DNA of 64,000 bases from Megamerina dolium (GCA_963854835.1 OY978526.1:73814418-73878417), one strand, 5' to 3'; positions 50,989 through 63,943 are shown, numbered from the stretch's first letter. Program-made: numbers and translations. The notes: generated by a model from the letters alone, not told the origin.

Positions 50989-51602
50989 TATATTAAGGTG
51001 GGTTAAATTGTATGAAGCAAAAACTAAAAAATTTGGATAATTTCAGAGACATTGTTTTTAAAGGAAGCACTTAGAAATTATTAGATTTGATTTTATTTTT
51101 AAAAAATATTAATTTAATATGGTAACCTCCAAAGAAGTAGAGATATGGGGTAAATTGGGTTAGAAAAAATGTTCAGAAAGTAAAATTAATGGGGGTTGGT
51201 CATACTTTTCGCCGCTCCAGAGGCAATTCCTGAGCAGCTATTGGTGATTTTCAGATGTTTCATCTGTCATTTTTTATGGTAGGCCCCTTAAGGAATAAAG
51301 ATAGGGGTTAGGATGTTAAAAGAAAATGTTGAAGAGGAAAAATGAACTAAGCTCAGTCATATAGTTTACCCTCTAGCGGATATACCTAAGTAGCTATAGG
51401 GTTATTTGTCAATTTTCAAGTATTTTAAAAAATCACCAAGTAAGCGGTGTAATGTATTGTAATTTTCCCTCCTCAACATTTTCACCGTCATGGCTAAATC
51501 ATGAATTTTGAATATTCTGAAAAAATACTTGAAATGATGCAATTATTGTTGTTTTCTTTTGCTGAATCATGCCATTTAAAAATGTTGACCCACCTTAATA
51601 TA
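50989..51602. mobile_element. Non-autonomous TIR element enclosing a tandem array (~610 bp)
   Basis: Perfect 15-bp terminal inverted repeats, TATATTAAGGTGGGT at 50989-51003 and its complement at 51588-51602, followed on both sides by (T/C)AA. No transposase is encoded. The interior (51110-51500) holds units of the dispersed GGTCGGTCAT family: GGGGGTTGGTCATACTTTT at ~51192, GGCCCCTTAAGGAATAAAGATA at ~51283, GCTCAGTCATATAGTTTACC at ~51351. The other copies of this family in the window lack visible TIRs. The outermost TA may be the target duplication. Confidence 0.7.
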
Positions 51603-54600
51603 GATACAATACAAATGATCTCAACACAATGAATTAATCGTGATAATTGCATGTAATTATTTTCAATGACTCTACATACTTATTTTTGCACTGCAAAAAG
51701 GGAAGAAAATAGATTGAAGATATATTTATGGAGGCAACGTAAAGAGAGGTTTCCATATATGTATCTATTCTATAATACTAAATCTATGGGGTAGATTGTA
51801 TTGCTAATTGAAAAAAAAAAATTCAAACAAGCACACACACACAGAAAGTAGTAATAAAAACACAACATCACAAAAAAATGCCCACTAATTATTTAAGCGT
51901 AACGTAATAATATAATGTAGGTACTTATGAAGTGCAATACATAGCGTATACGTAATTATAGATTCATATACCAACCCACCTGGTACGTAATAGAAATGAG
52001 ATTGAGCAATTTTGAACTATATCACATATTGCTTTATAATAATAAAAATAATAATAATAACAATTTCATAGAATTTTACTAAATCGCTTATATTTTAAAG
52101 ATAATAAGTATTTGCATTGTTAAAATAGAACTAATTTACTTAACACAATACTCTCCTGGAATTTTGTATTAAATATTGTTCATAATATATAATTTTAAAA
52201 TATTGTTATTATTATTATTTATTTATTTATTTATTTTTGTTTTTATTACTACTATTGTTTTATTAATATTTCTATAAAATATCTGGTAATACTATTAGTC
52301 TATTCTCGCAAAGGGAAGTGAACAAATTAGATCTTTGTGGCAAAGATTTTCAAATTATCTAAAATTATTATTATTTTCAATTTTATCTGGAAAATAATTT
52401 TCTGCAATTTTTGCAAAAAAAAATTAATCATTTGACAATTCTGATATTTTTTCAAAATTTTATTTCAACTTTATTGCATAAATGTCAAGAAAAGGCCAAA
52501 AAATTCCCCGATATTATTGTGCAATTTTTTCAACATTAATTCATATAGCTCAATGTAGGCCAATTAATATTGATGTGGACTAAATTAAAGCATCATCGTT
52601 AGAGATACCCAACTTTATTGTAATCTTTGACTTATAAATATGACTACCCACACAAAAATGATGCTTAACAAAATTTTGTATGGATAAAAATATTTCTTCG
52701 TCAGAATGCATAGGTCAAAATTGATTCTAGACCCATTGTTACTATGGCAAATATGCTCAGGATCATCGGTAGTTCCTTATTTTATTATACAATTTGTCAC
52801 ATTTTTCTTTTCATCAGATTAATATGACCCGCTCATACGACTAAATGGGCATAAGTATATACTTATATTGAACAATTATGACAAAATAACAATTTAAAAG
52901 GTATTCTCATGTATTGAATAACACATTCATACTTCAATGCAACTACTCCGTATTACATACATATAATCCATAATCGAGGCAAACAAGAAACTCTCACTCT
53001 TTCACACTTTCAATTTTATATAATTAAGTGAATAATGAATAGTAACTAGTACATAACTATATAGTGATTTTCTGCAATTTCTTGTCTACATTAATCAATT
53101 TATATCAATATATTGAGTACTGTTATAAATACTAGATTTTCGATTACTCATTCCATACTCGAATAACGAAACAAAAATCATTTTTCCATATATGAGATAA
53201 CTATTTCAACCTATAAGTACCTAATTAATAAAGTTCTACTAAATTTTTGATAATAAATTGTGCAATGTAAAATTATGAAATAATGGAAATATTGGTGTCA
53301 TAAATTAGATTACTTTTTTGTTGATTAAAGGTCAGATATAAGATAATGTGACAATGTTGCATTTTGAAAGAAGTAATCTATCAATTACTTTAAAATATTA
53401 TAGCAAAATTCTCTAATGAAAAACGAAAATAATGAAAAGTAGTATTTCGATTACAAATTAGATGAAACCTGTGCTGGATTATTGCATGCATTCTCAAATA
53501 ATGTATATATGCATATGTTTATATACACAATATATGTATATGATAGTGTTGCCATTGTTATTGTTGTTGTTGTAACTATTGTAGCATTTCCAATTTAATT
53601 GCATAATTACAGATTGACTCAAAGGCGGAATTTTTTTTTTTAAATTCTGTATTTTTTAGCAATTTAAGGCGTTTCTATTGATCATAATAATATATTGTAG
53701 AATTTTGTTCTTGTTGTTATTGAAAACATTTTCAAAAGCATTTTGTATGCAATTTTATATTTTGTATGTATACATATGTTTGATATATAATACAATAATA
53801 TCAAAAACAACAATAATATAATATAACGCTATAGCAATAAGTTCATGATCACCATTTGTGGGATTTAGCTGCTGTCATGATTATGATGATGATGATTTGT
53901 TGTTGTAATAGTATGTTGCAGTGGTTTCTATTGCTTTTGTTTTCTTGTTGTTGTTGTTATTGTTGCAAATCTACATGAATGAAGCAGCTGTATTCATATA
54001 ACAAATATGCGTTAGAGGTGCCTCAAAGCATAACCAAATGGAATTCAAGAAAAAAAATTTATAGTTAATCTCCCTTTTATTTCACTCTCCTACCTCTTTT
54101 TTGCTAAGCAATTATTACTATTATCACATGAATTTATTTGATTTCAAATTCATTTCATTTCATTACTTTATATTGCAATTATTTGTAGTACACTGTAGTA
54201 CCTACATACATGCTACAAATACAATTGAGCCGAGCTATGTTTATTCAAATATTATCTACCAGCCATATTGGCACCGGTCATTATATATTTATATAAGCAC
54301 ACAATATTACGTTCTATATAAGAATATAATTACACACACACACACTTAAATTCACAAATGTGTTATACCATAGGTGTGTTTTTATGGGTGCGCATGTAAT
54401 GTATATATAAATTTTTGTATAAATAATGTATACATACATTTAGATGTGTGCATTCATCTTTTTTTTTTTTGTGCTGTTTTTTGTTCTTTTATTTGTATTT
54501 CTTTTCATTTTTAATCAGCTTAAATATATTTATGGCTTTTAAGTTTTGTATGTTGTGCTACTGTTCTCATCGTCGCTTGAATTGGTTCATGTCACATGTG

Positions 54601-54939
54601 TGTTGATTCTACTCCCAGGTGTATCTGTTGGTAATACTGCTATTTGCTACCGTTTCAATTGCAATGTCGAAAAATTATTATTATAATTTCTATACATTTA
54701 TTTCTTTTTTTTTTTACATTTATATTTTTGTTTGTTTGTTATTTTTTTTTTTTTTTTTTTTGGTTTTTTCGTTTTGGGCTTTTTGTTTCTACCTTAATGT
54801 AAACATACTCGTGTATGCATGTAGGCACACATTACCTAGTATTTATATATACACATAATATTATTTTTAAATATGGTAAAATTTAATTAAAATTTGTTAG
54901 ATATTATATATACAGACATATTATGGTGTACATACAATA
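51603..54939. other. AT-rich intronic sequence
   Basis: (TTTA)n/(TTA)n near 52204-52237, GTT runs near 53561-53571 and 53946-53965, and CA run at 54333-54345. A GACCCGCTCATAC word near 52818 resembles the GAGCGGGTC end at 33759. A TTTTGTATGG word is at ~52675. No exon seen. Confidence 0.45.
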
Positions 54940-55508
54940 CAAGGTGCACCATATAAAAGTTTTTTTTTTAATTCAAACAATTTTTTTTTTTAATATTTTT
55001 TTCGGTTGTTTATTCATGTGGCTGCCTATTCCTCCTAAAATCAATGATCGTCCAAGTCCATGTCTTTAATTTCCGGCCACAAAAAATAACATGTATTATA
55101 CCTCCGTAGCGCTCACCGTTCACCGAAATAGCATTTCTAGCAGAAAAATCACAGGAAAATCAGCACCAAACTGTCACTCTGTTAGGATGCATTGGCTTCT
55201 CGACGGATCACGTACCGGTTTTCTGATCTCCAAATGCGACGATTTTGCTTGTTAACATAACCGCCGAGATGGAAATGCGCTTCGACAGAAAAGATGAAAA
55301 AACTTATTTTCAATAAACGCACTGTTTGGTCTACATGACTTTGGAAATAAGTTTGCATTATTTCCCAGCGTTGTTCAAGTGCAAAGCGATTCACTTTGTT
55401 CCGCTCAAAGATGATACTAACTTTCTGTCAAGATTTCCAATGGGAAAGAGCTGTCACTGTAAAAATAGCATATGATTTAAAAAAAAAACTACCAAATGGT
55501 CCACCCTG
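54940..55508 (-). mobile_element. Internally deleted Tc1/mariner-type element with TA duplication (569 bp)
   Basis: Both ends are flanked by TA (54938-54939, 55509-55510). The ends CAAGGTGCACCAT and, from the other strand, CAGGGTGGACCAT are inverted. The minus-strand frame from 55394 begins MNRFALEQRWEIMQTYFQSH, as in the N-terminus of a common insect transposase family. It then jumps to FSVEAHFHLGGYVNKQNRRI, where the family has FSDEAHFHL. The helix-turn-helix domain is deleted and the first catalytic Asp is Val. Further down, LWPEIKDMDLDD survives but stops replace the next catalytic block. It is dead but its ends could be mobilised in trans. Confidence 0.85.
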
Positions 55509-56511
55509 TATTTATAATACCTACATATGTACTTACTATTGTAGATACATACATACATACAACAAGTGTGCTTGCACGCGCATTTATATGTGTGTATATG
55601 TGAGTGACTGTTAAAGAATGCTATTTTCAAGGTTGCTGTATACCGCTGCCGCATTGCAAATGTAAAATGTTTATTTCATTATTGTTGCCTTTTCTATTGA
55701 AGTGCATATATGCAAGAGGAAAGCCAAAATAAATAAACAAACAAAATGTTGTATTGTATTATTGTTAATAGTTGTTAATTAAATTTTGCTATTCTTAAAG
55801 AATTTTTTAATGTCTATATATACAAATTTTTTTTCCTATATAAATTACGTATGTACAATACAATATATTTCTTTTTCAAGTTAATTGGCCTCTTCACCAC
55901 AACTTTATGACATTTTCATAATTAATAACATTAGACTGCAATATTTTGCAATGAATCATTCAAATGCTGCCACTTACTTTATGAACTTTTATACAAAAAC
56001 CTGTAACTTACTGAAATATGTATGTATGTATGTATATTTTCTATCGATTCTATTATATATATGTCATAAAAATGAAGCAAATCCACAGGTGGTAGACTTA
56101 ATTTATATTTGCAAATAAATTATATAAGATTGACCAGAGTAATTCGCGCACATAAATGTGAAAAAGTTTTTGCAAAAGTTCATGTCAAATAATAAATGTA
56201 TAAATAAATATATAAATATTTTTCCAAAAGTTTCTGAACTTGAAGCATTGCAATTTCTAGTTTAACAAGCACAATTAATTCCGGTCAACTGATGGTATAC
56301 TTAATGTCCATTCCAAATTAATCACTCATACTCGTAATAATCACTATTTTGTTATCGTAAAAGTCGCTTCATATTTTTTAAGTGATTTTCAAAAATATTT
56401 TATTATTCTAATACGAGTATATAGAGAAGAGTTCTCAATGATATAATGAAATCAAAATCGACGAACTGGTAGACGAATATAGTAAGGTGTAATGAGGGAT
56501 GAGTCTTCAAA
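55509..56511. other. AT-rich intronic sequence with GTAT/TACA repeats
   Basis: (ATAC)n near 55547-55560 and (GTAT)n near 56020-56034. Nothing coding recognised. Confidence 0.45.
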
Positions 56512-57100
56512 TCAGTCAGTTAACCCTAATTTACTTGTGAAGGTGGTATGAGGTCTCGAATTTTCGTTGTGAATTACTACACGCTTTGCTATTAATGAGT
56601 TCTCACCACTTTGCCGCAAGCGATTTAGTATTGTTGTTGCTGTAGCAGCAAAAATATGGAAATGCTTTGTTTTGTTCTCGTACAAAGCATTTCCGTATTC
56701 TGATGAGGTGATCGAGTGCTTCCGAGACGTAGAGCCGTCCATTCTTGGAAAGCGCGATTTAGTATTCAAATCATTCAGTTCACTGTAATTCACTTTCAAC
56801 TCCGATCGTTTGGTGCCGTGGTAAAAGCACAAAATCACAACGCCCTTGCAATCTCTTTATATAGGGGGCATGATATGATGTTTGGTGAAAATCTGCTTTG
56901 CACCATAATCACTTAATATACGGACACAGTGTCTTCCAAAAAAGAGTTGTTTGTGTTGCGTCTATGGAAATTATGGCAAATGTTGACGCTGTTGATGAAA
57001 TGGACTTTTTTACCTCATGAAGAACTCAAATATCGCACTTGCTGACGTATATTAACTATCTAAAATGGTCGTGGATGATCGTAGATGGTCGATTAACTTT
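56512..57100 (-). pseudogene. Mariner transposase pseudogene (central domain)
   Basis: An open minus-strand frame of 108 codons (56838-56512) starts MILCFYHGTKRSELKVNYSE and has TTILNRLRQSGEN and RVVIHNENSRPHTT. These match the mariner blocks WWDxxGVIYYELL, YCxQLxRLKxAL and HHDNARPHT. The second catalytic Asp is replaced by Glu (HNENSRPH), and the middle is disrupted by unrelated residues. Sequence to ~57100 may be the 5' remainder, but I could not align it. TIRs not found. Confidence 0.65.
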
Positions 57101-57948
57101 GACTTTTACGAATACACAATTCTTGAGTTTGCTGATGAATTTGAGCTTCGTAAAAAGTTGAATAATCGATACTTAGTATAGTCTGTGTGTAGCGACTTAT
57201 TGAATGTTGGGTTGCTTCGAGCCAATGTCTCCAGTTCATCATAATCCTTAAGCTCCGGTATACTTCATACACAAGTTCGATATCGAAATATTGAAAAACA
57301 CACATAAATAACTACACACACAAAATACCTATGAATTTATGAACACAATTTTCTGAGCCTCCTCCGCCGACTGCACCTCCCTCATAGTATGATGAAATAA
57401 TATTTCGAAAATATTGAAAAAAAAAATAGTAAATATGATTGCACACACACAGTAGATAAAAATTAATTATGCTCTCATTTTCATGTTCTTCTCGTTTTTC
57501 TTCTTCTTATTATTTTATTGCCATAAATCAATAATAATAAATCATTGCAGCTAATGTTGCAAATATTTATTTATTTACAAATTGTAAAAGCATGAAAAAA
57601 CCAAGAGATAAAACTTAAATAGTGGAAGCGATAAAAAAATCGAAATAAAATTTTTCAAGCGCAATAAAAATATAATCATCAAAATCATAAAAATCATTTT
57701 TATTAGCAAATGAAAATGGTACGTATGTACATATGAACATACATAGAAAAAAAAACCGATTGCTATTAAACAACTATTCAAAAGCAACACTAGCAATAAT
57801 AGAGAATAAATCATATCATATGTATGTATATATACAATGTATATATACATACGTTACTATGTGCATGGTAATAAAAGCACATTTTCACGCAATGAAATAA
57901 ATTAAGGGAAAAAAACTGCAACGAATGCATTTGGTTTGATTGACTTAA
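57101..57948. other. Intronic sequence, nothing recognised
   Basis: AT-rich; includes a CA run near 57443. Open frames on the minus strand are not gene-like. Confidence 0.4.
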
Positions 57949-57990
57949 CTGACTGACTGACTGACTGACTGACTGACTGACTGACTGACT
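57949..57990. repeat. (GACT)n microsatellite
   Basis: About ten GACT tetranucleotides, then AACTAACTGACT. The Ser-Gln-Ser-Val frame on the minus strand is produced by this tract. Confidence 0.95.
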
Positions 57991-59399
57991 AACTAACTGA
58001 CTCACTAAGTTGAAGCAATAAATCTAATGTGAATGACATGTACTCGTATATATTTAAGAAGCATTCAAGAAAAGAAATAATATATACGCATCAAATACAT
58101 AAAAATGCACAAAACAAATAATACTCATCAAATTATATGGACTCTGTCAGAATGAGTGAGTATAGCATCTTCATTTTATAACGCAATAATATATAATACT
58201 ATGTGCAGAAGATGTATATCTATTTGTGTTTAAGTATAAATATTAATTAAAATTATATTTTTTTCGAAATGTGCCAAAACCAATAAAACATCGGTTGAAT
58301 CATGAGCACAAACAACAACAACAACGAAAACAACAATTATAACAAATTGCACTAGTAATAGAAGAACACAAAGAAATTTAGATCAAACAAACAATATACC
58401 ACATCATAACGATGACAACGACGTAATGAAGCGTATTATAAATACAAGATGCAATAATAAATAATCACAATTAATGCGTATCTATTCATTCATACGCAAT
58501 GATATATGAATGTTTTGCTTACAGAGATATGGGAAAACATACTCTTCATAGATTGGGACAGGCTCTATGTTGGAATAGTGGATTGCTTTTCGAGTTCTTT
58601 TTCCAGTTGAATTTAACTTTCAATTTTGTCAACACATCTAATTAGAGTGAATTTTCGATTTTTTATGATTTATTAGAAATTATTTTGTTGAAAGAAATAT
58701 AATTTTCAGTGTTTTTCAAATATTAATTATGTGACAATTTGTTTTTATCAAAGATAAATGTGAAATTGTCTATTAATTATTTTTTATTAATTATTTTCTG
58801 CGAGAATATTTTTTTGAGAATTAATTAATATCAGCATGTAGTAAATACCTCTTAGATTGGGTCATTTTATTTACGATGATTGCAACAATGCCTTTTTCTA
58901 TCCAAATATGGTTCCGAGTTATTTGTTTACTAATACAAAAAATCCAAATATTGACTTTTCAATCAGAAAAACGATTTTTACATAAAATTTTAAATTAAAA
59001 ATTATTTCAAAAATTTGGTAAAACTTTTTCCATCATTTGTTGGTATTTTTTTTTTTTTTTATTATAAACAAGCCATGCCATTATTTTACAATAGTTTAGC
59101 ATTATGAAAATGATTTTTAAAATTTATTACATCCTTTTCCATCATTTTTTCGAACATTGCTCCAAATAACAAGCCAAAATCCACATACGAATTCGTGAAA
59201 TAAGTAAACTGTTTCATTTTTAATATTTTGCCAACTTGTCAAAGCAAATTAAAATAAGAATTATTTTCCATTCTTCGAAAAATTAAATTTACTGTTTTTT
59301 CTTTCTTTTAATTTGTAGTCAACCAAAAGAGAGCTAAGGTCTCCCCTGTAATACAAATTTAATATAAAAAAATTTAATTTTTTTTCAATAGGTACAAGG
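57991..59399. other. AT-rich intronic sequence
   Basis: (CAA)n at 58311-58325; T-runs at 59046-59060. Nothing coding recognised. Confidence 0.45.
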
Positions 59400-59535
59400 C
59401 TCCTCTCATTCAAAAGGGACTAATATAAGGAGGCTCCTCCCAATAACCCATTGTAACGCACACAACAGAACCAGAAGCGGAACTCGGCCAAATGGTCTTT
59501 CGAAAACTTTAAGCAACCACTAAATAAAACATTTA
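59400..59535 (+). mobile_element. Degenerate 3' fragment of the same SINE family
   Basis: GTAACGCACACAACAG, AAGCGGAACTCGGCCAAATG and ACTTTAAGCAACCACTAAAT follow the order and content of the SINE's 3' half at 49195-49255 (GACGCACAACAG, GAAGCTCGGCCAATG, GCTTTAAGTGCCAC). The tRNA-like head is missing, so it is a 5'-truncated or decayed copy. Confidence 0.65.
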
Positions 59536-60016
59536 GTGGGTCCCGACGCTTATTGAAAATTGTATTGATGTACAACAGGTATATGCAGTCGTCGTTTCGA
59601 TTTCAAATTTGACTTGGTCAACAATATTATCCTTTTCCATAAAGAAAAGGATTTCTTCTTTCACACGGTGAAAGTTTTTTAGTTTGTTCCAAAAAATTGC
59701 ATCTACAAATGATCACAGAAGTGTCCACTTTTCAATAATAGCATTCAAAATGCATCAAAATAACTTAACCACAAAAATTAAACGTCATCCAACCTTTAGA
59801 CTATTGCTCTAATTATTTTGTATAAATATATAATTTTCTATTTCGAATTGCTTGCATTCTGTGTACACCTTTTATCCACCCACATTGGAAACTTATATAG
59901 TACTTATTAATATACAAAGGCATAGATACTAAACGTAAGAAAAAAAAAAATATATATATATTGCAATAGCATCAGCAATAGCAATGCAATATAATTCCCA
60001 AGTCCCAATTCACCCA

Positions 60017-60018
<2 letters not shown>
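59536..60018. other. Intronic sequence, nothing recognised
   Basis: AT-rich; AGCATCAGCAATAGCAATGC run near 59968. No gene. Confidence 0.4.

Positions 60019-60019
<1 letters not shown>

Positions 60020-60083
<64 letters not shown>
60020..60083. repeat. (TA)n microsatellite
   Basis: About 32 TA dinucleotides, then GTATGTACATA. Confidence 0.95.
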
Positions 60084-60090
<7 letters not shown>

Positions 60091-60363
60091 CATATTAATA
60101 TATTAATATGCATCTATGTGCTTGCTACATAGCATTTAGTACAAAATATTTGCTTATGAAAACACGATTACGCATATGAATAGCAAAATATAATAGCATT
60201 TATCGGATGCACCTCTCATATTCACTTGAGTATAGGTAAGACAATTGACTTTTAGCAATTGCTATTGCATAGAACTACTTACTATTTGACAAATATGGTT
60301 CATCGAAGAATATGTATTGGTATAAGCTATAGTAGATTCGCTACAGAACTGCATAACTATCAA

Positions 60364-60394
60364 CACCACCACCACCACCACCACCACCACCACC
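60364..60394. repeat. (CAC)n microsatellite
   Basis: Ten CAC triplets that read as poly-His on + and poly-Val on minus in an otherwise unremarkable frame. Confidence 0.95.
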
Positions 60395-60461
60395 CTACTC
60401 ACCGTCAGAGCCACCACAATCACAACAGCTTTTTCGCATTTAAGTATATACACGTCTATAT

Positions 60462-60462
60462 T

Positions 60463-60497
<35 letters not shown>

Positions 60498-60507
60498 CTC
60501 TTTCTCT
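60462..60507. repeat. (CT)n microsatellite
   Basis: Interrupted CT tract giving Ser-Leu and Arg-Glu frames. Confidence 0.95.
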
Positions 60508-61799
60508 TACTTTTGTGCTTTCTGCACGCGTAGTATGTATGCATTTTATATATTGAAAATATTAGAAACAAAAATGTAAAAACAAACGAAGAGCAACCAA
60601 AAAAAAAAAAAAAATACATTATACAAATGAACAACGAGAATGAAATACATATCTGTGCCAAGTGCACAATTTTCATGTTCAAGGTGACAAGAAAAATGCA
60701 AGAAATACACGGGGGCACACACAATGATGCCCATGGGTGTGCATATGAATTTGAACAAATACTCGTAGACGTATGCGCGCGGTTGCTCATATTAGTTTTG
60801 TGTTGATGGTGTTTGCGTTTTATGTGAATAGCAACCAAGTGTCGATAGTTTTTTCTGGTTCTTCTTCTTGTTCTTCTAAACTTTTACAGTAATATGTACC
60901 TTTAAACTAACCACATCTACTTCTAGATTTACCCACTTACTTATAAATATGTAAGTAGTTACCTACTTAATTTTATTTGATTATGTACCCACACCCTTTG
61001 CAGAAGGAGCAGTAAGCTAAAATCAACCTATCATTCAAATGCATCATTTGGCATGAATCGTATATTTTTTTTTTTCTCTAATAACTTTTTTTTTTTTATA
61101 AAAACAAATTTATATTTGCTTATATCTTTGTACACACGCGCACTCACACATTAGCAATCGTAATATATGCATAGTCGTATATCCATGCATTAAACGTTTA
61201 TCATTAATTACGTATTAAATAAACTTGTAGATGCAATACAATCCATTTTTTTTTCTATTTTCTTTTTTTTTGTTTTTGTTTTTTTTGTTTTTACTTTTGT
61301 AATTGCCTTCTCTCGTTTGCTTTATTCAGTTGATTTAATTCGTTTGATTTTATACGCAATAATGCTATGAGTATGCAAATAAATCAGATTTAATTATTTT
61401 ATTTACAACAATAACAATAACAAAACAAAAGAAAAGTATAAAAAAATTAAAATTAAAATAAACTAATTGAGAATAGATAAAATTTATAGTTACTTTTAAA
61501 TATGCCACTGTACCCACACAATATTTATAATAATTCCTCATGTTTATGCACTCAATTCATGATAGCTAGCTTCTTCCTCCATATGATTAAGTGTGACGAT
61601 GAAAAAAAATGTGATATGCATGTGGTGCAAATGTGGTACCTACGATCGCGCTAATTTTTATCATTTGCATATAAAACATTTTTGCACACATAAGAAAAAT
61701 GGAATATATTCTAAAAGAATTAAGTCAAATAAATTACCCACATTACTTCGATTTAAGTAGATCAATTCATTTACTCGTTTAAAATGCATATATTTTTTT
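60508..61799. other. AT-rich intronic sequence
   Basis: Long T-runs near 61068-61098 and 61247-61290. Nothing coding recognised. Confidence 0.45.
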
Positions 61800-62380
61800 T
61801 TTTCAAAAAAATTACTTATTTAATTTTTAACTCTGCTCTCAGCATCGTCCCCAGAGCCCACATGTATGACTGGCCCACACGAATTTTTTGTTCGCAGCAT
61901 TTCTTCCAAATATACTTACCTCATAACTATACCTCGACAATAGCTTCCCAGCAAACGCCTTTTGAACGATGATATGTATGATTCAGCGCTAATAATTTTT
62001 GCCCGCCAACATTTTCTCTAAACATACTTACCCGCTATATCCACACATTCAGGTGACTGCCACACAAAATGACCAAAAATCGTCTAGAAATCAACAAATA
62101 ACCCCTTAAGGCGACTCTCATACAAAATGACCGGAAAAAATTTGCAAATCGACAAAAGTCGCCCTCTAAACATACTTACACCCTATATACACCCATTGAG
62201 GTGACTTCCATATAAAATGACCCAAATAAAATACCTGAAAATCAACAAATAACTCCATAATTGAACATCAATTGCCCCTAGAGCGGCAAAATGTATGACG
62301 AAAGCCCGTTAATTTTTCTTTCATAACCTTTCCTCTAAACATACTATACTTCTTAGAGGGCTCAGGAGTACAAATCAAGT
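61800..62380. repeat. Array of the GGTCGGTCAT family, copy 6
   Basis: CTAAACATACTTACC-type words recur at ~61909 (as CCAAATATACTTACC), 62015, 62168 and 62335. ACAAAATGACC recurs at ~62065 and 62120, and as TATAAAATGACC at ~62212. ATCAACAAATAAC occurs at ~62091 and ~62242, and CCCTAGAGCGGC at ~62276. Units are shorter than elsewhere (105-170 bp). Confidence 0.75.
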
Positions 62381-63712
62381 ATAGACCAAAATGTCTATTT
62401 TGCAATGTTGTTTGAAGGAGTTTTAACTGATCGACAATTTAAAAAGAATGAAATATGCTCATGGAACTCAAATGGCTCAACAAAAAATTGATAAATGTAT
62501 TTGCCTTGAATCGTGTCAATTCTCCTGTAATGAGGCTTTTTCGAAATTCTCAATTCGTTTATATAAATTTTAGAATTATTTAAAATTAAATTCACCCACA
62601 AAAAGAAAATTTTAAATCCCTATGGATTCCACAATTCAATAACATTAAACCGCTAAAAAATGTAATAAAACCAAAAGAGTTTGCACACTTTTGTTTTTTG
62701 TTTTTTAATAGATTTCATTATATCCTTTATTTTTATCCATTACAAACAATTATTTTTTGTGTGAACATGACTGACTGGCGCATGCACCCAAAAAGAAAGA
62801 ACAGAAAAAAAACGGCCAGGGCCAAGTCAACGAAGTGGCAGTAGCAACAGAGGCAAAAACAACCGTCAACTAGAATACATACAATGAACAACACTAAATA
62901 ATCCAACCCTACGCCACAAAGTACATCTACATATTGTATATTACATATCCCCATCCCCCCTCGTATTGAATATGAAATGCATCACTTTCACAAAATAGTT
63001 TCAACTAAGCCAACTGCTTATGTACATAGAGTGTGCTAGTATACGATGTACTATAATGGGGTAATAGCAAATGTCAACGGGGAGTTCGGTGTAAATGAAG
63101 TGCGCGTGTATAACGCATACAGATGCAATAAAGCTTCACAATACACACACACACACATACAGTTTTATATACAGAAATTTTTTGTATGTACATAAATGCC
63201 AATATGGCGCAACTGTGGCAACAAAACCGCAACGAAATATAAAATGGGGAAATATATATTTTTTTTTTTGGTTTTTCCTCTTTGGCCGGGGGATGTTCGT
63301 TAACAATAGCAATGGCAATTCATTGCATGCAACCTCATTCAAGGGTATATTCCACACAAGCAAGCAAAAGCAAAAAGAATGATGCGCCCTGATTTTTGCA
63401 TTATTTTTACACTAACGTCGCCATAGTCGTCTTCTCTTTTCTTATATAAAAGTAGAATAACATGTGCGACTGTATGAGTGTGTCTTTATTGCATATATGT
63501 GCAACAACTACAACACCATCATCACCACCACCATCGTCTTCATCATCACCATTACTTCTATCATCAGTGCCCAACAACAATATTACCACATACTCATACT
63601 AGTATGTAATCGTACTCGTTGAGCAGTTGCCAACTTATGCATTAGTAGGTTAACGTCGAACCTACCTCATACATATAAAATGCATATATATATGCATGTA
63701 TTAGTTCGAATA
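62381..63712. other. Intronic sequence, nothing recognised
   Basis: (CA)n at 63143-63156, CATCACCACCACCATC near 63517-63532, a T-run at 63260-63269. No exon with zinc-finger coding potential was found. Confidence 0.45.
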
Positions 63713-63729
63713 CCGGCCGGCCGGCCGGC
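63713..63729. repeat. (CCGG)4 tract
   Basis: CCGGCCGGCCGGCCGGC, a striking GC island in AT-rich DNA; self-complementary. Confidence 0.95.
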
Positions 63730-63756
63730 AAATACTGCGCAAATGCATAAATGTGT

Positions 63757-63775
63757 GCAGCAGCAGCAGCAGCAG
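63757..63775. repeat. (CAG)6 microsatellite
   Basis: Six CAG triplets followed by an A-run and TTGCTGCTGCC, so an imperfect hairpin could form. Confidence 0.9.
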
Positions 63776-63924
63776 AAAAAAAACTTGCTGCTGCCAACTA
63801 CTAAGTATATAGAGTCGCAATGCTTTCTTGGCATAGTTCAAAATAATCGTTGAGAATGAGAATGAGAACAGCAGAACGAGTAAGTGAGAGGGTGAGATAG
63901 TTCAAGTCAAAGTGATGAAAGAAC

Positions 63925-63943
63925 GGGGGGAGGGGGGGGGGGG
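63925..63943. repeat. Poly-G tract
   Basis: GGGGGGAGGGGGGGGGGGG with one A interruption. The longest G-run in the window. Confidence 0.95.

Noticed and set aside
54619..54858. Frame beginning MYLLVILLFATVSIAMS that looks like a signal peptide
   Set aside because: Hydrophobic because of T-rich DNA; downstream is poly-Phe from a T-run.
57811..58005. SQSVSQS repeat protein on the minus strand
   Set aside because: Direct product of the (GACT)n tetranucleotide tract.
58500..58620. Possible exon after CTTACAG at 58524
   Set aside because: The acceptor-like sequence is followed by stops in useful frames and no donor; does not encode zinc-finger residues.
60440..60838. 132-codon frame on the minus strand
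   Set aside because: Arg-Glu tail comes from the (CT)n tract; no recognisable domain.
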